From Kryptolebias marmoratus (taxonomy: Eukaryota > Chordata > Actinopteri > Cyprinodontiformes > Rivulidae), in contig NC_051452.1 of the NCBI RefSeq assembly GCF_001649575.2, positions 5,676,452 to 5,740,451 of the forward strand: 64,000 nt of DNA. The letters are read 5' to 3'. A model generated the notes under the pieces. It had not been told where the DNA came from. It did no database searches and worked only from the letters and a program-made list of their open reading frames with translations. Numbering within the stretch: position 1 is the stretch's first letter; the number at the start of each line of letters is the position of its first letter. Both the position numbers and the translations under genes were made by a program. Shown piece after piece: positions 33,561-45,273 of this stretch.

Positions 33561-34654
33561 CTGATAAGTTTACTGGTAAAAATGGGGATGAAAGTACTGT
33601 TGGGGAGAGTGCAAATAAAATGCATTTGTGTACATTTTTTACCACTCAAGTATATTTGAACTGCAGCACTATAGAAAAGTCCCAAATCATCCCCCTGGTT
33701 TTTTCGTTTTGCTCCCAAGCAGCCGGACTTTTGTGGTCCTGATCAGTGGTTCGTTAAACTTTCTGAAGGTGGTTAAAGTTTTTCTTGGGATGCTTTTAGT
33801 CCCAAGTATAAAGAAATTAGGGGTAGTTTAAGTTCAGTAAACATACAGTACTCTTCAAAAGTAAAACAATTATTTTGCAATGTTTCCATTGAAGTATATC
33901 AATGACTGACCTTTTCATCCTGGCCATCAGCGAGGAACCCTAAAGGCATCTTTTCACATCAACAGCTGCAGACTCAGGTAAATGAAGCAAACGTGAATAA
34001 AGAACAAAGAGGTTCCATGTTCTCCATGTCGGCTCCCGTCCTGAGACGGATGGTTAGAGGCTGTCAGTCAGAGACGAGCCCTGATTTCTAACTGAATAGC
34101 CTGTTCCTCTGTGTGCTTGTCAAGGGTGATTACAAGCCTGGTGAGAAAAATGAGATACTGGTTGACCCATTTCTGAGCACTTTGTTTCTCACCGTTACCC
34201 CCACCACCTCCCCTTCCTCCATTCCAGTCCTTTTCTTCCCAACCTTTCATTTTCCCCCCTTCGGCCTCTTTGCCCACCGGTCCACTCGGAGTAGAGGTCA
34301 GGTCAGAGGCCACCTGGCTCTGCCACGTTGCTGAGCGTGAGCAAACCTGGCAACAAAGGCCTCCCCTTGTTTGAGCTCCGTCGCTCGGTGCCAAACTTTC
34401 ACCTTCACCCCCTCCCCTTTAGCCCCTCTGTGAAGAAATCCCCTGCAGGGATGCTTCAATGGGGGCCTGTGAGCGTCCGGCTGCTCGCAGCAGCAAAGTT
34501 TAGACGCTGTCATGAGGAGAGTCACACTGGGAACTCATGAGTGTGGAAAAAGGTGGGAACGGAGGGGAGGTGACGCACCTCTGCTGTGGCTCAAGGACAA
34601 AAGCAGCTGATTTGTTTGGTTGTTTTTTTTAAGATCACCCACAGGCAAAGAGAG
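33561..34654. other. Non-coding; nothing assigned
   Basis: Overlapping frames of 60-108 codons at 34068-34540 sit in C-rich/G-rich DNA with no domain. Confidence 0.45.
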
Positions 34655-35315
34655 AATCTGAGTAAAATATCTCAGGACCCAGTGAATGGATTTTATTGAA
34701 ACTTTCAGAAAGTAATCACTGGGTTGACATCTACAACTGATTAAAAGTCAACATGCAAGACGCGGGTCACAGCAAAGAAATTATAGCAAACAAACATGGC
34801 AAAAATTCAGTCCATTTTTTAGATACTGAGCTAAAAACCAGTGTGGTAGTAGCTGACACCGATCCCTTACTGATCCTCTGAGTGCTACTAGATTGCAGAA
34901 AATCTGTTTTTAAAACTTAAAACTTAAATGTTGGAATCAACTCTGTCAGCAAAAAAAAAAAAAAAACCATGAACTATCAGATGGATTTTAATTTAACCCT
35001 CTTGGTAAAATTTAAAAACTGACCCAATTCAAGATTTCTGCCAAAGCCAATTGACCTCTGACCTTAGTAAGCACAACATTGACTTTAATGCAGCCAATTT
35101 TACAGATGTTGAGCTTGAATTTGGTGTGGTAGTAGCTGAGCATTGTCCGCATCAATCTTGGCATTAAATGTTGGAGTCAACCCTGTTTGTAACCAAATAT
35201 CCCATAAACCACTGGACGGATTTTAACAAAACTCTCAGACAGCAATTATTAGCTGTACATCTACAACTGATTAACTTCTGGAGTCAACCCAATTCAAGAA
35301 ATGCTCGGCCTTTAT
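34655..35315 (-). repeat. RepA, three tandem monomer traces
   Basis: Three successive minus-strand units are visible on the plus strand. The first is AATATCTCAGGACCCAGTG and on, with GTGTGGTAGTAGCTGAC (34849). The second starts after TGTTGGAATCAACTCTGTC and includes an A16 tract (34953-34968), then GTGTGGTAGTAGCTGAG (35127). The third follows GGAGTCAACCCTGTTTGTAA (35172) and ends at AACCCAATTCAAGAAATG. This is the longest array in the window. Confidence 0.8.
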
Positions 35316-35984
35316 TTATTTATTTAGTTTTTGAATGTATGGCACTTGAGAAGCCCCTTTTTTGTAATTCTGAAAAGCAACTAATAAAACAAAGCCTGAT
35401 TAAAACAATACGCCCTGTAATGCGATGAAAGAGTACGAGTTTCTCGGCATCACTGATGTTCGGAAAATCCTGCGCGTTGAGTTTTGCAGATAAGAGTTAA
35501 AGAAACTGGCAGCGGGCCCTTCGCTTCTCAGAACCTTAGCAAAGCAACATGGGAGACCAGGGGTTTGGTCTTAAGAAGAAGTAGTAAGTAGAGTTTGTTA
35601 TTTCCCCGCCTTTGACTAAGGTCATATCAAATTAACAGATGACTGACTGAACAAAAATAGCATACCATTAATTCATTTTTTCTCCTCTCTGCTCAGAAAT
35701 CTTAAAGGTTGACCTGATTTTTAACGTTAAACTACAAAGAAATTAAAACAGAGGAGGATGTGGTGGGGGGGGAAACTGTCAAATAAGCCACATGGACTAA
35801 TTTTAACCAGCTCAGGTTTCATGTGGGGTCTGCAGGAACTAAAAATACTTCCCGTCTTTTGTGGGGAAACAGAATGGCTGCGTTTTCAATCACACGCTGG
35901 CAGGGATTTACAAACTTTGTGGTCAAGAAATGCTGAGAAACAATCAATTTTCAGGTGATTAAAAACAAAAGTAGGGAGGGGGTG
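35316..35984. other. Non-coding, nothing assigned
   Basis: No gene or repeat recognised apart from a short G-run near 35763. Confidence 0.5.
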
Positions 35985-36480
35985 GACGAATCATTTAATT
36001 GCCACCACATTCGTTAACAAGCTTAACTCTTGTCTCAGCACTGCGCGCCACACTCAGCATTCAAATAGATCCTAATTATTTCTCGTTGAAGACCTTAAGA
36101 TTGCCAACTCTTGTGTTGGCCGATGATAAAAAATGCTTCTTTCAAACTTAATCGTCACAAGTACATTCGACGAGTATAAATGGCTCAGAGGTTAGAGCTG
36201 CATTAACTCCCGTGTTCATTTTTGGTTGAATGGCCTGGCATCCACAAAAGCAGATTACGTCCTCGAATCAAACCCTAACTGATGATCGCGCTCGTAAACA
36301 GTCAATTATGGGATGTTTACTGTGTTGTTGTTTGTTTCTCTTTGTGTGATAACGTTGCTCGACCGGCTTTAGATTGACAAGGATTTATAGAGAAACGCAG
36401 CGAACGGAGTAAAAGCCAATCATGTAAACACCCATTACAAGTCCGCTGAGAAGAATTAAAGCAGCTAAATCAAGATTTTT
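35985..36480. promoter_or_regulatory. Candidate non-coding regulatory island with paired forkhead words
   Basis: Unique DNA containing GTCAATTATG (36301), ATGTTTAC (36313-36320) and its reversed form TGTAAACA (36423-36430). Both match forkhead sites and lie about 110 bp apart. It also has ATCATTTAATTGCC (35990) and CCTAATTATTTC (36071). No coding frame. Confidence 0.35.
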
Positions 36481-37040
36481 TTTCTTCCTTTTTCTAAAAA
36501 CAGACAAAAAGACGAGATGCCCGATGTTTAATGAGGAGAAAAGATGATGGGCAGAGCTGGCATTGTAATATGCAAATCAGAAATAGTGTGTGAAATAGTG
36601 TCTGATGGTGTTCTGTACCACAGCAGATACAAAAACTGTTGTGATAATTGAGGAGTTTTAGGAAGCGGAGTCAAACTTATGGTGGAGATAAACTTAAAAC
36701 AGACGCTCTCAGATGGTCTCCAAAATCTGGATGTGCTCACATTTCTAAAAAGGACAAAAGTCCAGGCCTATTTTTCACTAAAACACAGTAAAAACTCTCC
36801 TGAACTGGAAGTATTTAACGCTTTTCTCATCTTGTTTGTCATTTTCACTCATTCACACATCAGGAGAAAGAACGTCTCTACTGGAGAGAGAAACATCTCT
36901 ACCTCTGCAGCCATAACGGTAAAGGATGATGGTTCTCTCAGGTTTCTGTTGATTGTTTTTCCCCAGTTCTTAAAAACATGATATTCAGCTACTGTTTAAT
37001 TTCCAGAGACCTTTTTTAAAGGACAGTTTGTCCATCAGCC
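36481..37040. other. Non-coding, nothing assigned
   Basis: A 100-codon frame at 36679-36981 has no domain and no splice context. Unassigned. Confidence 0.45.
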
Positions 37041-37150
37041 ATTAGAGGTGGGAATCTTTCGGCACCTCACGATTCGACGATGACTCAGAGGGCTGCGATA
37101 CGATTATTGATGCATCCATTAATCACACTTCAAACAAAATCCTGAACAGA
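37041..37150. repeat. Possible DNA-transposon fragment
   Basis: GTGGGAATCTTTCGGCACCT, CACGATTCGACGATGAC and TACGATTATTGATGCATCC recall a recurrent fish repeat built on CACGATTCGATT and GATTATTGATGCATC phrases. I remember it only by text and cannot name the family. No ends or coding. Confidence 0.35.
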
Positions 37151-37269
37151 CGATCTCTCAGGCCTAAAACCAAATATTCTGCCACACACTGCAGGATGAA
37201 ACAGTTATGGGAACTAAGTGAACAAAAACAGGAGTTAAAATCGTAAGATTCTGCATCAATGGATGCTCA

Positions 37270-37765
37270 TTCGTCATGTTAGAGTGATTTTGTGGCGATC
37301 TGCCTTGCTGTTACCTGGTGAGTGTCTCCTGACTTCCTGATTGGCCGGCCTCCTGATGACTCACAGCTGCTCCAGATTAGGATCAGCCTCACAAGCATTC
37401 TTAAGGCAGTTTGGAGGAACAGACCGAGGCTGATGCATCAATTTCCCATGGTAATCCGTCTCAGCCGTTACCTGTTGAACGTACCTAGAAAGTATTAACT
37501 TGTTTGTGTCTGTACCTGTCCAGAGTTCCTGGTTCTGTTCCCGAGTTTACCTTCATCTCCATGCTGCCAACTGAGTCTGCCTCCTACGTACCTGTGAGCC
37601 GCCAAGCCTGCTACCTACCTACGCCTGTCTGTCTCCTGTCCACCTGTGGATGTTACTTACCTGGAAGCCTGACCTACTCCTCCGAGCTACTGCTACCTAC
37701 CTCACCTGTAAGACCGAGCTAACTAAATTACCTGCAGTCGACCTACCCTTACCCTACCCTTGATG
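37270..37765. repeat. Possible solo-LTR-like or other repeat, composition-based
   Basis: A sharp shift to CT-rich, CpG-poor text: TTACCTGGTGAGTGTCTCC, ATTAGGATCAGCCTCAC, then many CCTGT, CTACCTACC, TACGTACCTG and TGTCTGTCTCCTGTCC words, closing with CTACCCTTACCCTACCC. This is like some fish Gypsy LTRs and their leaders. No TG...CA ends or target duplications could be confirmed. Confidence 0.3.
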
Positions 37766-38239
37766 TAAAAAAAGGCAGTCTTAGATAAAAATATTCTACC
37801 TCTGCATGAGAACATTTGTTTAAAGTTTTCTGAACTTTGCAGGTGGATCCACAAGGACAGGAGATACTGGCAGTTTCAGAAATTCAGTTTTCTGCTGAAC
37901 TAAATACCAGTTTTGCTGCATTTTTGTTCAGATTTGTCAATAATCATGAAATATATTTTTCATATGAATTTCATATCACCCTACATGACCAGTTCAGATT
38001 TGAGAAAATCCCATTTTCAGTTTTGTCATCTGCAGCTTCCTAATTTCCTGTTTGAGAAAATATAACTGATGAACTAAACTGTTTTCTCTGTAAATCCTTT
38101 TTTTCCTTTGAATCAATGTTAGAAAACCAAAAAGGAAGAGGCTAATTGTAATTTTGTAAACATTCATCAAACTAAAATGTTGTTATAAATACAGTTTCAG
38201 CGTTTCCAGGTATATCTTTAATGCGTCATTCGTTCAGTT
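37766..38239. other. Non-coding, AT-rich
   Basis: Nothing assigned. Confidence 0.5.
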
Positions 38240-38560
38240 TAGCTGCAATCTTCTGCCCGTTTGTGGTTTCTTGGAAGCGGACACCACGTGTGATGGAAAA
38301 TGTTAAGATAGTGCTTTCATCAAGGTGGCAAAGAGATTTAAATTAGATTAAAATAAGAAACGTCAAACAATCCCGAGCAGTAAATCCTTCAACCGACCCC
38401 CCCCTTCTTGTAATCAAGGTGTAATTTGCTCCGCAGCTTTGAAGCCTCCTCTCTTTCGGTCTCCATATTGGCGTGATTGTAGAACAATGAGAACAGAACC
38501 AAGAAACTCAGATGAATGCTATTAATAAAAGACACGTCTCGTCACTCTTAAAATGGCAGG
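38240..38560. promoter_or_regulatory. Candidate non-coding regulatory island
   Basis: Words include CACCACGTGTGATGG (38282), GATTAAAATAAG, a C-run (38397-38404), TTGTAATCAAGGTGTAATTTG and ATTGTAGAACAATGAGAACA (38477) with a SOX-like GAACAATG core. No coding frame. Confidence 0.3.
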
Positions 38561-39397
38561 AAAACCTAGCAGCCTTTGAAGTCCTACCCTCTCACTTAAC
38601 TTAAGCCAGTCTCCACTCATCTTTTGCTCAAACTCCTGCCTTTAATGTGGCGAGGCAGCCAGCCGCCACGCACCGGCCCAACAATCACGTCACTGGACGC
38701 CTTCAGAACCGGGATTATTTGCATTTCCTGGTCCGTTTGAGCTTCAATCACACAAAAGAATCCAGGACTGCTGACAAAAAAAAAAGATCAGGATAGAAAC
38801 CACCCCTAAAGTAATGTGGTGCGGCTGAACTCAAACCAGATGAATCTTCTCTATTTTTACCTTTTCCTCTGCCAAGGAAACATCAGGCACATCCTGTACG
38901 CTTCAGTGAAAACGGCCTGGCTACAGCTCTCTAAAGAGCAGACGGAACAAAGATGTTCAACCCCCCCAAGACACATCTTTCCTTCCAATGTTTGCTTGAT
39001 TCTGCTGCGTGTGTGATCTTAGAGATGGGGAGATTGAAAACGATATGAACACACACATCTTTAGGTAGGGAGCCTGGTACATGTGGCACCAAAGCATGAC
39101 AGCAGACAGTCTGCAACGAAACACTTCAAGGGAAAACACAATTAGCTGCTAAACACCTGATTTCAGATGGGATTTCTGCTTGAAAACATGCTGGTTTGAT
39201 ATCAGCAGCAGGAAAAAAAATTACAACAACAATATTTTGCAACAATCAACATGAAATAAACAAGGATTTAGTAAAAGTTAGTTAGTTGGGTAGGAAACAT
39301 CTATAAAGATGGGAGAGGGGGTTGAAATGTACTAGTTAAAGTTATAAACTAAGATTATAACTAAGAGTTGTAGCTGTTTAAACTCATCTGTTCCTAT
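38561..39397. other. Non-coding, nothing assigned
   Basis: Frames of 60-66 codons without features. Includes a GC-richer unique part at 38640-38720 (CCACGCACCGGCCC). Confidence 0.45.
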
Positions 39398-39460
39398 CAG
39401 ACAGTGTGTTGTGAATGACTCTCACATCAAATTTTAGCTCCATATCTAGAATCGGGTTAA
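39398..39460 (+). repeat. RepA short fragment
   Basis: Only GTTGTGAATGACTCTCA, CATCAAATTTTAGCTCCATATC and ATCGGGTTAACACC remain from one monomer. Confidence 0.6.
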
Positions 39461-41408
39461 CACCTAAAGATGTTTATTTGTTTTTATAGAACCCAAACTA
39501 AGTTATACAGACCCCCTGTGATTAAAGCCAAACTGTGATCAGGAAAACACCAAATAAATCTCTGAAGTAAATCTGATAAAATCAACCCGGGTTATCTTTA
39601 AAGTTTAGTTCTGCCAGGCTCCAGGGTGTACGGTTATGGACCAAACCAAGTTACAGGCTGGTTAGCTCGAAGATTATAAACTGTAATATTAGGCCACAAA
39701 TTTACATCACTTGTTAAGGAAATGTTTCGCTTTAAAGTTTGGTATAAAGAACAAACAGTTCAGCTACAACTCTGTCATTTCACACTACTTGAATCTTGAA
39801 ATGAGTGATCAGTGTCTTACCAACAACAGGCACTCTGGGTGTACAGGATGGGGTTATTGTGGAATAAAGCAACTTATTTTGGAGAAAATCTTATTTCTGG
39901 GACTCCGTTTAAAGCCTCATACACGATTGTTGTTTCACTTTTTGGTATATTTATTTAGTTTCTTTCTTTGGTTAGGTGTAGTCTTGTTAACAAACGTCAA
40001 GTGACGGGGACATGAATATTTGGCTCATGACCACTTCTTGCATTGAACTCTATGTTTGTTGCTGATAAAATGACGGGAAGCAACACAGATTGAACAGTTT
40101 TTTAAAAAACAGCTGGTTAAATAAATCAAAGCTGCAGCATTCTGTCAATTGATCACAACTAACTTATGTTTTCCTATTTTTCTTTTATATGCACAATGTC
40201 CATTTTTGCCATGTTGTTTAATTTCTGTACCTACAATGACCTTCATCTACCTTAGCAATGGTTTTCAATCTTAGAATAATATCTGCTGGACTCTTTAACC
40301 ATGGTTTTAAATCCAAAACTTGGTGGAGTAATACGTCCCAACTTTGACTCTTTGATGGTGTAAATTTACACGAAGCATCCCTCCATCGGTCCAACGCGGT
40401 CACAAACAAAAAAACCGGAGAACACAAAGAAAAGTCAGTGCAGATCTTCGCCTCCATCCAGCGTTTTCCGACTCAGCCAATGAGATTACCGCTTCCTCTG
40501 TAAAACATTTGTGTAACTAAATCTCCAATCTGCTAATGGCCACATAAAAACAGCATTTCAATCTGAAAAGACTTGCAGGCAGGGAAAAAATAAAAACCAC
40601 TCCAGCTATTTCTGCTCGATTCAAACAACGTGGCACCTGTGACTATTCAACGAGGGCACTTTCATATTGCCCGTCATCCGTAAAAGCTGCAATTTCTGAC
40701 ACACACACACAAAAATAAATAAATAAAAATGCACAGCCGGTGAAAACAGACATGAGCCTGGCTCATTGCTGGTTGAAATTCTGAGGTCTGTGTGCACAAA
40801 TCCTGCTGCTTTAAAGGAGCGAAAAAATAAAAATAATTATCGATTCTCATCTTTGTCGTACTGTATTTAAATTAAGCTGATTGCTGATCATCAATCTATA
40901 AAAAACACTGACTGAAAATTGTCTCGGTCAAGATATTAATGGAAGTTTGTACTTGCACACTCATTTCTGTAATTGCTTTTTCATATTTTGGTTAACACAC
41001 ACACCTTCCTCAGATCCATAAATGTGTGAACGTGAAGCAGAGATTAATGTGTTATGTTTAAACCTAACCTTTTCTGGAAGTTAAGCGTTCTGCCGGGTTA
41101 TTTCTAATTTAAAACTGGAGCTCCGGCAGCCCCTTTACATCCTCGTTCTTATTAAAGACATTTCAGGACGCGCCGTAGCCAGGAGCCACAGCTCAAATAT
41201 ATATGATTCAGTGTCATTTGCAGAGGAAATCTGGGTTTTACAGGAAACTTATTCTGCTTTCTGCAACTGCAAGCTGTGACAAATGTCTTCTGCAACCCAA
41301 GAGGGGTTTTTGTTAAGTAACTTTACCTAACTTGGATTATTATCTACATTCAGATTTACTTGTTCGGCTCTTAGAAAGTGTGCTAGACTTTCCAAAGCAA
41401 TTGTCACA
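39461..41408. other. Non-coding; possible regulatory patches
   Basis: AT-rich DNA. A unique patch at 40440-40700 is GC-moderate (ACCGCTTCCTCTG, AATCTGCTAATGGCC). A short (CA)n run (40699-40711) and AATA repeats (40714-40728) follow. No gene recognised. Confidence 0.4.
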
Positions 41409-41924
41409 TCAAGAATTAACCACAAGCAAAACACATATATTAGAAGGTCCTGAAATGTACAGTTTTCCTGCCAAAAGGAGCGTCAAGCAACCGATTTTGT
41501 CATTTAGTTTGGGAGGACATGTTGACTGTTGCAGTTGACGTTTAATTCCACAGCAAAGTCTTTCAAATTTATGTCCTGAGCTTTTTGCACACGACTGGCA
41601 AACATCCATCTGTGGCCGAGCTTCGCTTGCAAAACACTCATAATTTAAACTTCTGAGAGAATCAAAGGGGTGGAGTATCTCACACTTCAGCTTTCTAAAC
41701 TGGAGTTTTTCACACAGTGGTTTAGGAGAAAAATGTTCTTCGCTTTCGGGTGAAAATATGTTCCTGTTCTGCAAATAAGTCCAATCTATGGCTTTTATGA
41801 GGACTTTAACTACAGCACTTTTAACTAGTTTTGTTTTCTTTAGAGTAGTTTTATTTAAAAAAAAAGAAAAAGGACCAGAAAAAGTCACTTTCACTTTTAG
41901 TTTCCCTAATTCTGTAGAAGCCAA
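41409..41924 (-). other. Longest open frame in the window (171 codons), unrecognised
   Basis: No known family. The frame is Lys/Ser-rich with Cys-containing stretches (VCQSCAKSSGH, ERLCCGIKRQ) near the middle and a hydrophobic end (GCLTLLLAGKL). It begins at a TTG, not ATG; the first in-frame ATG comes near codon 105. The region upstream on the same strand reads TTTCCAG, a possible splice acceptor, about 30 bp before. It could be chance, a decayed mobile-element frame, or an exon. I favour chance. Confidence 0.2.
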
Positions 41925-42207
41925 ACCAGAGCACAGAGCTGGAAAGACAATACTGAATTAATTCATTACTTAGGTATCCAAAGAGAGAATTTAACCAGTA
42001 CTATACTGTTGCCAACACCCTCGTCTCACTCATTTTTTCCTGGTGTTGAGGACCGTAGATTTAAAAGAAATATCACAACGTCGCCTCGTTACACATCAGA
42101 TACTCTAACAGATGTAGGATGATCTCCAGCAGGTTGCCACACATATTGATCATGCTGAAAACCTTTGCAACTTTGAAACCCATCAGTGAGCTTATGCTAC
42201 GCTAGGC

Positions 42208-42460
42208 TAAAGGTAGCATCTCACAGGGCTGCAACTGTTGGAGACGAGTTTATCACTCAAACTCGACTCAAAGTTGTGAGAAAAAAGAGAAATATTCAGC
42301 TACATTCTCACTGAATCTTATGTCACCAGCAAACCATGTGGCAGAATTTTGCAAAACTATTCTTGGCTGTGCACATCATTTTGCAGCCCATCAGATTGTG
42401 CTCACCTCAACCCCATGTTTATGATTTAATCTACTGAAGACAGGCAGATTTAGACCAGTT
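42208..42460 (+). repeat. RepB partial copy (left arm)
   Basis: Starts AAAGGTAGCATCTCACAGGG, CTGCAACTGTTGGAGACGAG. Continues with ACCAGCAAACCATGTGGCAG, AAAACTATTCTTGGCTGTGC and ATGATTTAATCTACTGAAGA, matching the left arm of the foldback element at 17774. Confidence 0.75.
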
Positions 42461-43614
42461 TTTAATTATTGGTGTGTTTTTTAGACCTGGACAGGTTTTC
42501 AGTCAGAGAAAAGCTCTCATGCAGGTGTGAAACTACAGCTCGACACAGGATTGAGACGCACAACGATTGTGAGCCAAGCAACAGAGAGCAACTAGGAAGA
42601 AGAAGTGGTGGCTCGATGCTAACATTTAGATATTACCACAGAAGAAGAACTGAGTCAAGCTGCTGCTGAATGTTAGACGCGCTGCAGCAACGTCACACCA
42701 ACAAAAACAGGACAATTCATGAACAGCAACGCAACATTTTTACTCCGTAAAGCTGCAACTTTCCCCAACTTTCAACTCCACACAGTCACGATGTGTAACA
42801 GGAAAGCATCATTACTGCTACATGTATATAATATATGCAACAAAACTGAACTTTTTACAGCATGAGCTTCAATTCTTCACATTTTGACCCAGATGGTGTC
42901 CCAGCTCCATAATCTGCATCTGACTTCATAGATTCTTATTATGACTCAAAACGCTAAAGTGCTTTAAAAGAGAAAAATATTTCTTCTTGATGAAAAAGAG
43001 CCAAAGCTTTGCCTGAGAGTCACAGAAAACCAGTCAGAAAGAAACCCAGGAATCACCTGGTGCAAATGAAAACAAAAGCTCTGAATTATTTACAGCTTTT
43101 CTCCTCACTTTATTCTGCTTTACATCCTCAGTGTGTTTATTTGAAGTGAAAGGGTGTGGCAAAATCCGGGTAATGAAACCCAGCTGCACGCCGCTAAGAC
43201 GCTGGAAATGACTTCCTGCAGAACGCGGGCCAGAGACCGGGCCGACTCATGACACAACAAGAAAATCAGAAAATACAAACAAAGAAAGTCATTTGCACAC
43301 AAAGGCAAGCGGAATCAAACGCTGCCCGTTTACTGCACAGAGGTTCTTGTAAACAAGTGGCCCTGCTAAAAACAATACAGCTGGATTTCCTCTTGATAAT
43401 CATCACTCACTGTTTACCGCAGCAGAGAGGTTCAGACCCAAACAGCCTCAGGTTCCTCAATAACACAAACCAAGCTGGATCCACTAACTCCATCTCTGTG
43501 ATGATGCATTTAGAGACCAAGATCTGGCACCGTGCGTCTCGCTACTGTCCAAACACATCAAGAAAAATGTGAATCATGTGTCCTCTCAGTGCGCAGAAAC
43601 AGGGAAAGTTCGGC
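42461..43614. other. Non-coding, nothing assigned
   Basis: Frames of 66-107 codons (43249-43572) without domain. No gene. Confidence 0.5.
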
Positions 43615-43654
43615 TTTCGTGTATTTTTAATCAGTTTCGTGTATTTTTAATCAG
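43615..43654. repeat. Perfect 20-bp tandem duplication
   Basis: TTTCGTGTATTTTTAATCAG occurs twice with no gap or mismatch. The identity suggests a recent duplication. No element structure around it. Confidence 0.9.
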
Positions 43655-43839
43655 AAGACCTGAGTTTAAACAAAATTTTAGCACAACTTACTCCTAACTA
43701 CGACAAAATTTCTCCATTTTTCCAGCATATTCTAAATGTCTTTAATATCCAGGACACATTTTCCCCAGCAACATTTACTAACCATTGCAAAACTAATCAT
43801 TTCTCTTTATGGAGAAAGAGCTTATCATATGCAAAGTGC
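43655..43839. other. Non-coding, AT-rich
   Basis: Unassigned. Confidence 0.4.
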
Positions 43840-44480
43840 TCAACATCAATGTCTTCATATTCTCGTTTGAGAAATTCATTGCGCGGTGAATTCCCTCGGG
43901 AATGCCGCTGCCAAGTTTCTGCTTTCCAAAAGTTTTTTTTTTTTTTTTTTTAATTCTCACTTTAATTCAACTTGGCACGTTATTTCTCAGAAATACCGTC
44001 AGGCTCCGGGGAGAAACGTAGACGTGGTCTCACTTGTTAGTGCGGGTTTTAGTGCTGAATGAGGATCAGACAATGGCTGAGGGGAGAGGGGCTGCAGTCT
44101 AGCGAGGTATTGACACAGGAGATATTGCTTGAACAAAGTGGATCCGTGAGAAAAAAAGATCCAGCGAGCGTGAAGGAAGAAAAAAAAAAAGAAAGATTAT
44201 CTTAATTATCATTCAGGAGCTGCTTAGTGCAGCACCTGTGCATGAATAATGTCATTTATAGGCACATTGAGATGTGCATAATTCCCCCTTAAATCATACA
44301 CATTAGCAGCATAACAAGGGATGAACAAGTCTGCGGCTCAACAAGGAGCGAGGGGCTTCATTGTCAGCCCTTCACCTCGACAATGAGAAGATATTTCTTT
44401 ATTCAAAGACTCCACTCTTCTCTTATTTAACACTTTTGGTCCAGAGGAGCTGCGAGGTTACACATCCTGCTATGGCTTTC
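43840..44480. promoter_or_regulatory. Candidate non-coding regulatory island
   Basis: Unique sequence with T19 (43933-43951) and poly-A (44180-44190) interruptions. The core 44195-44300 holds TTATCTTAATTATCATTC, GCACCTGTGCATGAATAATG and GATGTGCATAATTCCCCC: homeodomain, E-box and octamer-like (ATGCATAAT) words. A typical enhancer-like mixture. No coding. Confidence 0.35.
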
Positions 44481-45029
44481 ACATGAAAACACGAGATCTG
44501 TTAGGGCTCGGGGTTTGATTTAAGGAAAAAACCAGAACCAAGCAGCACACATGAATTACCTCTGTATGGAAACACGAGGCTCGATTATTCATTAAAGTGG
44601 TTATTAAAGTGGCTTTTTGTTGTTTTTATGAAATCTGGGCTTCTGTACCCAACGTAGTTCACAAAATAAAAGCCATTTTGAATGTAAGCAGGAGTTGGAG
44701 ACTAACTGAGGCTTTAGTTTGGAAAATTAAAAATCATGCAACATGACAATGCAGACAGACCTGAACTGTTTCACTACAGTTACACAGAAACACTTTGTTA
44801 ATGCTGTCACAATAACTTCACATATTAAACTGTGCTATTATTTAACATAGAACCCAACACTCAAGTTAAAACTTGCAAAATAATCCAGGCCCCACCATCC
44901 TGAACAATGAATTTCTATTATACAACATCATTTATGTTATGCAACTCTGTTATGATGCTGCAAAAAGAACCTTACTGCCCATCATGTCAAAACGACTGAC
45001 TTCTCAGACTAAAGATGATTTTGTTAGAG
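44481..45029. other. Non-coding, nothing assigned
   Basis: Contains ATTAAAGTGG twice 12 bp apart (44591-44612). The 92-codon frame at 44873-45151 runs into the hAT-like element and is not a protein. Confidence 0.5.
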
Positions 45030-45273
45030 TAGCGGTTCCCAAAGTTGGGGTCGTGACCCCACTGTGGGTCAGAAAACACCAAGTGTGGGGTCTTGAGAAA
45101 ATCCACACAAATCAAATCAACTTAAAAAAAGATCAGCAGTGGAATATTTAGCTTTCAGTGTTATCAAGAGACAAAAACAGTCAAGCAGACCAAATTAATA
45201 TAGTAGATGAGGTGTTTGTATACTTGTATGTCTTATTTAATTGGTAAAAAGCTGAAATGTTTTGGAACCACTA
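45030..45273. mobile_element. hAT-like miniature element (244 bp)
   Basis: The left end TAGCGGTTCCCAAA and the right end TTTTGGAACCACTA are imperfect inverted repeats of the hAT type (CAGTGGTTCCCAAA in many vertebrates). The left interior AGTTGGGGTCGTGACCCCAC is a hallmark of such elements. The flanks GTTAGAG (45023-45029) and GTTTAGGG (45274-45281) may be a decayed 8-bp target duplication. No transposase. Confidence 0.65.

Noticed and set aside
37741..37765. CTACCCTTACCCTACCC as telomere-like repeat
   Set aside because: Too short and not the CCCTAA register. Better explained by local CT-rich composition.
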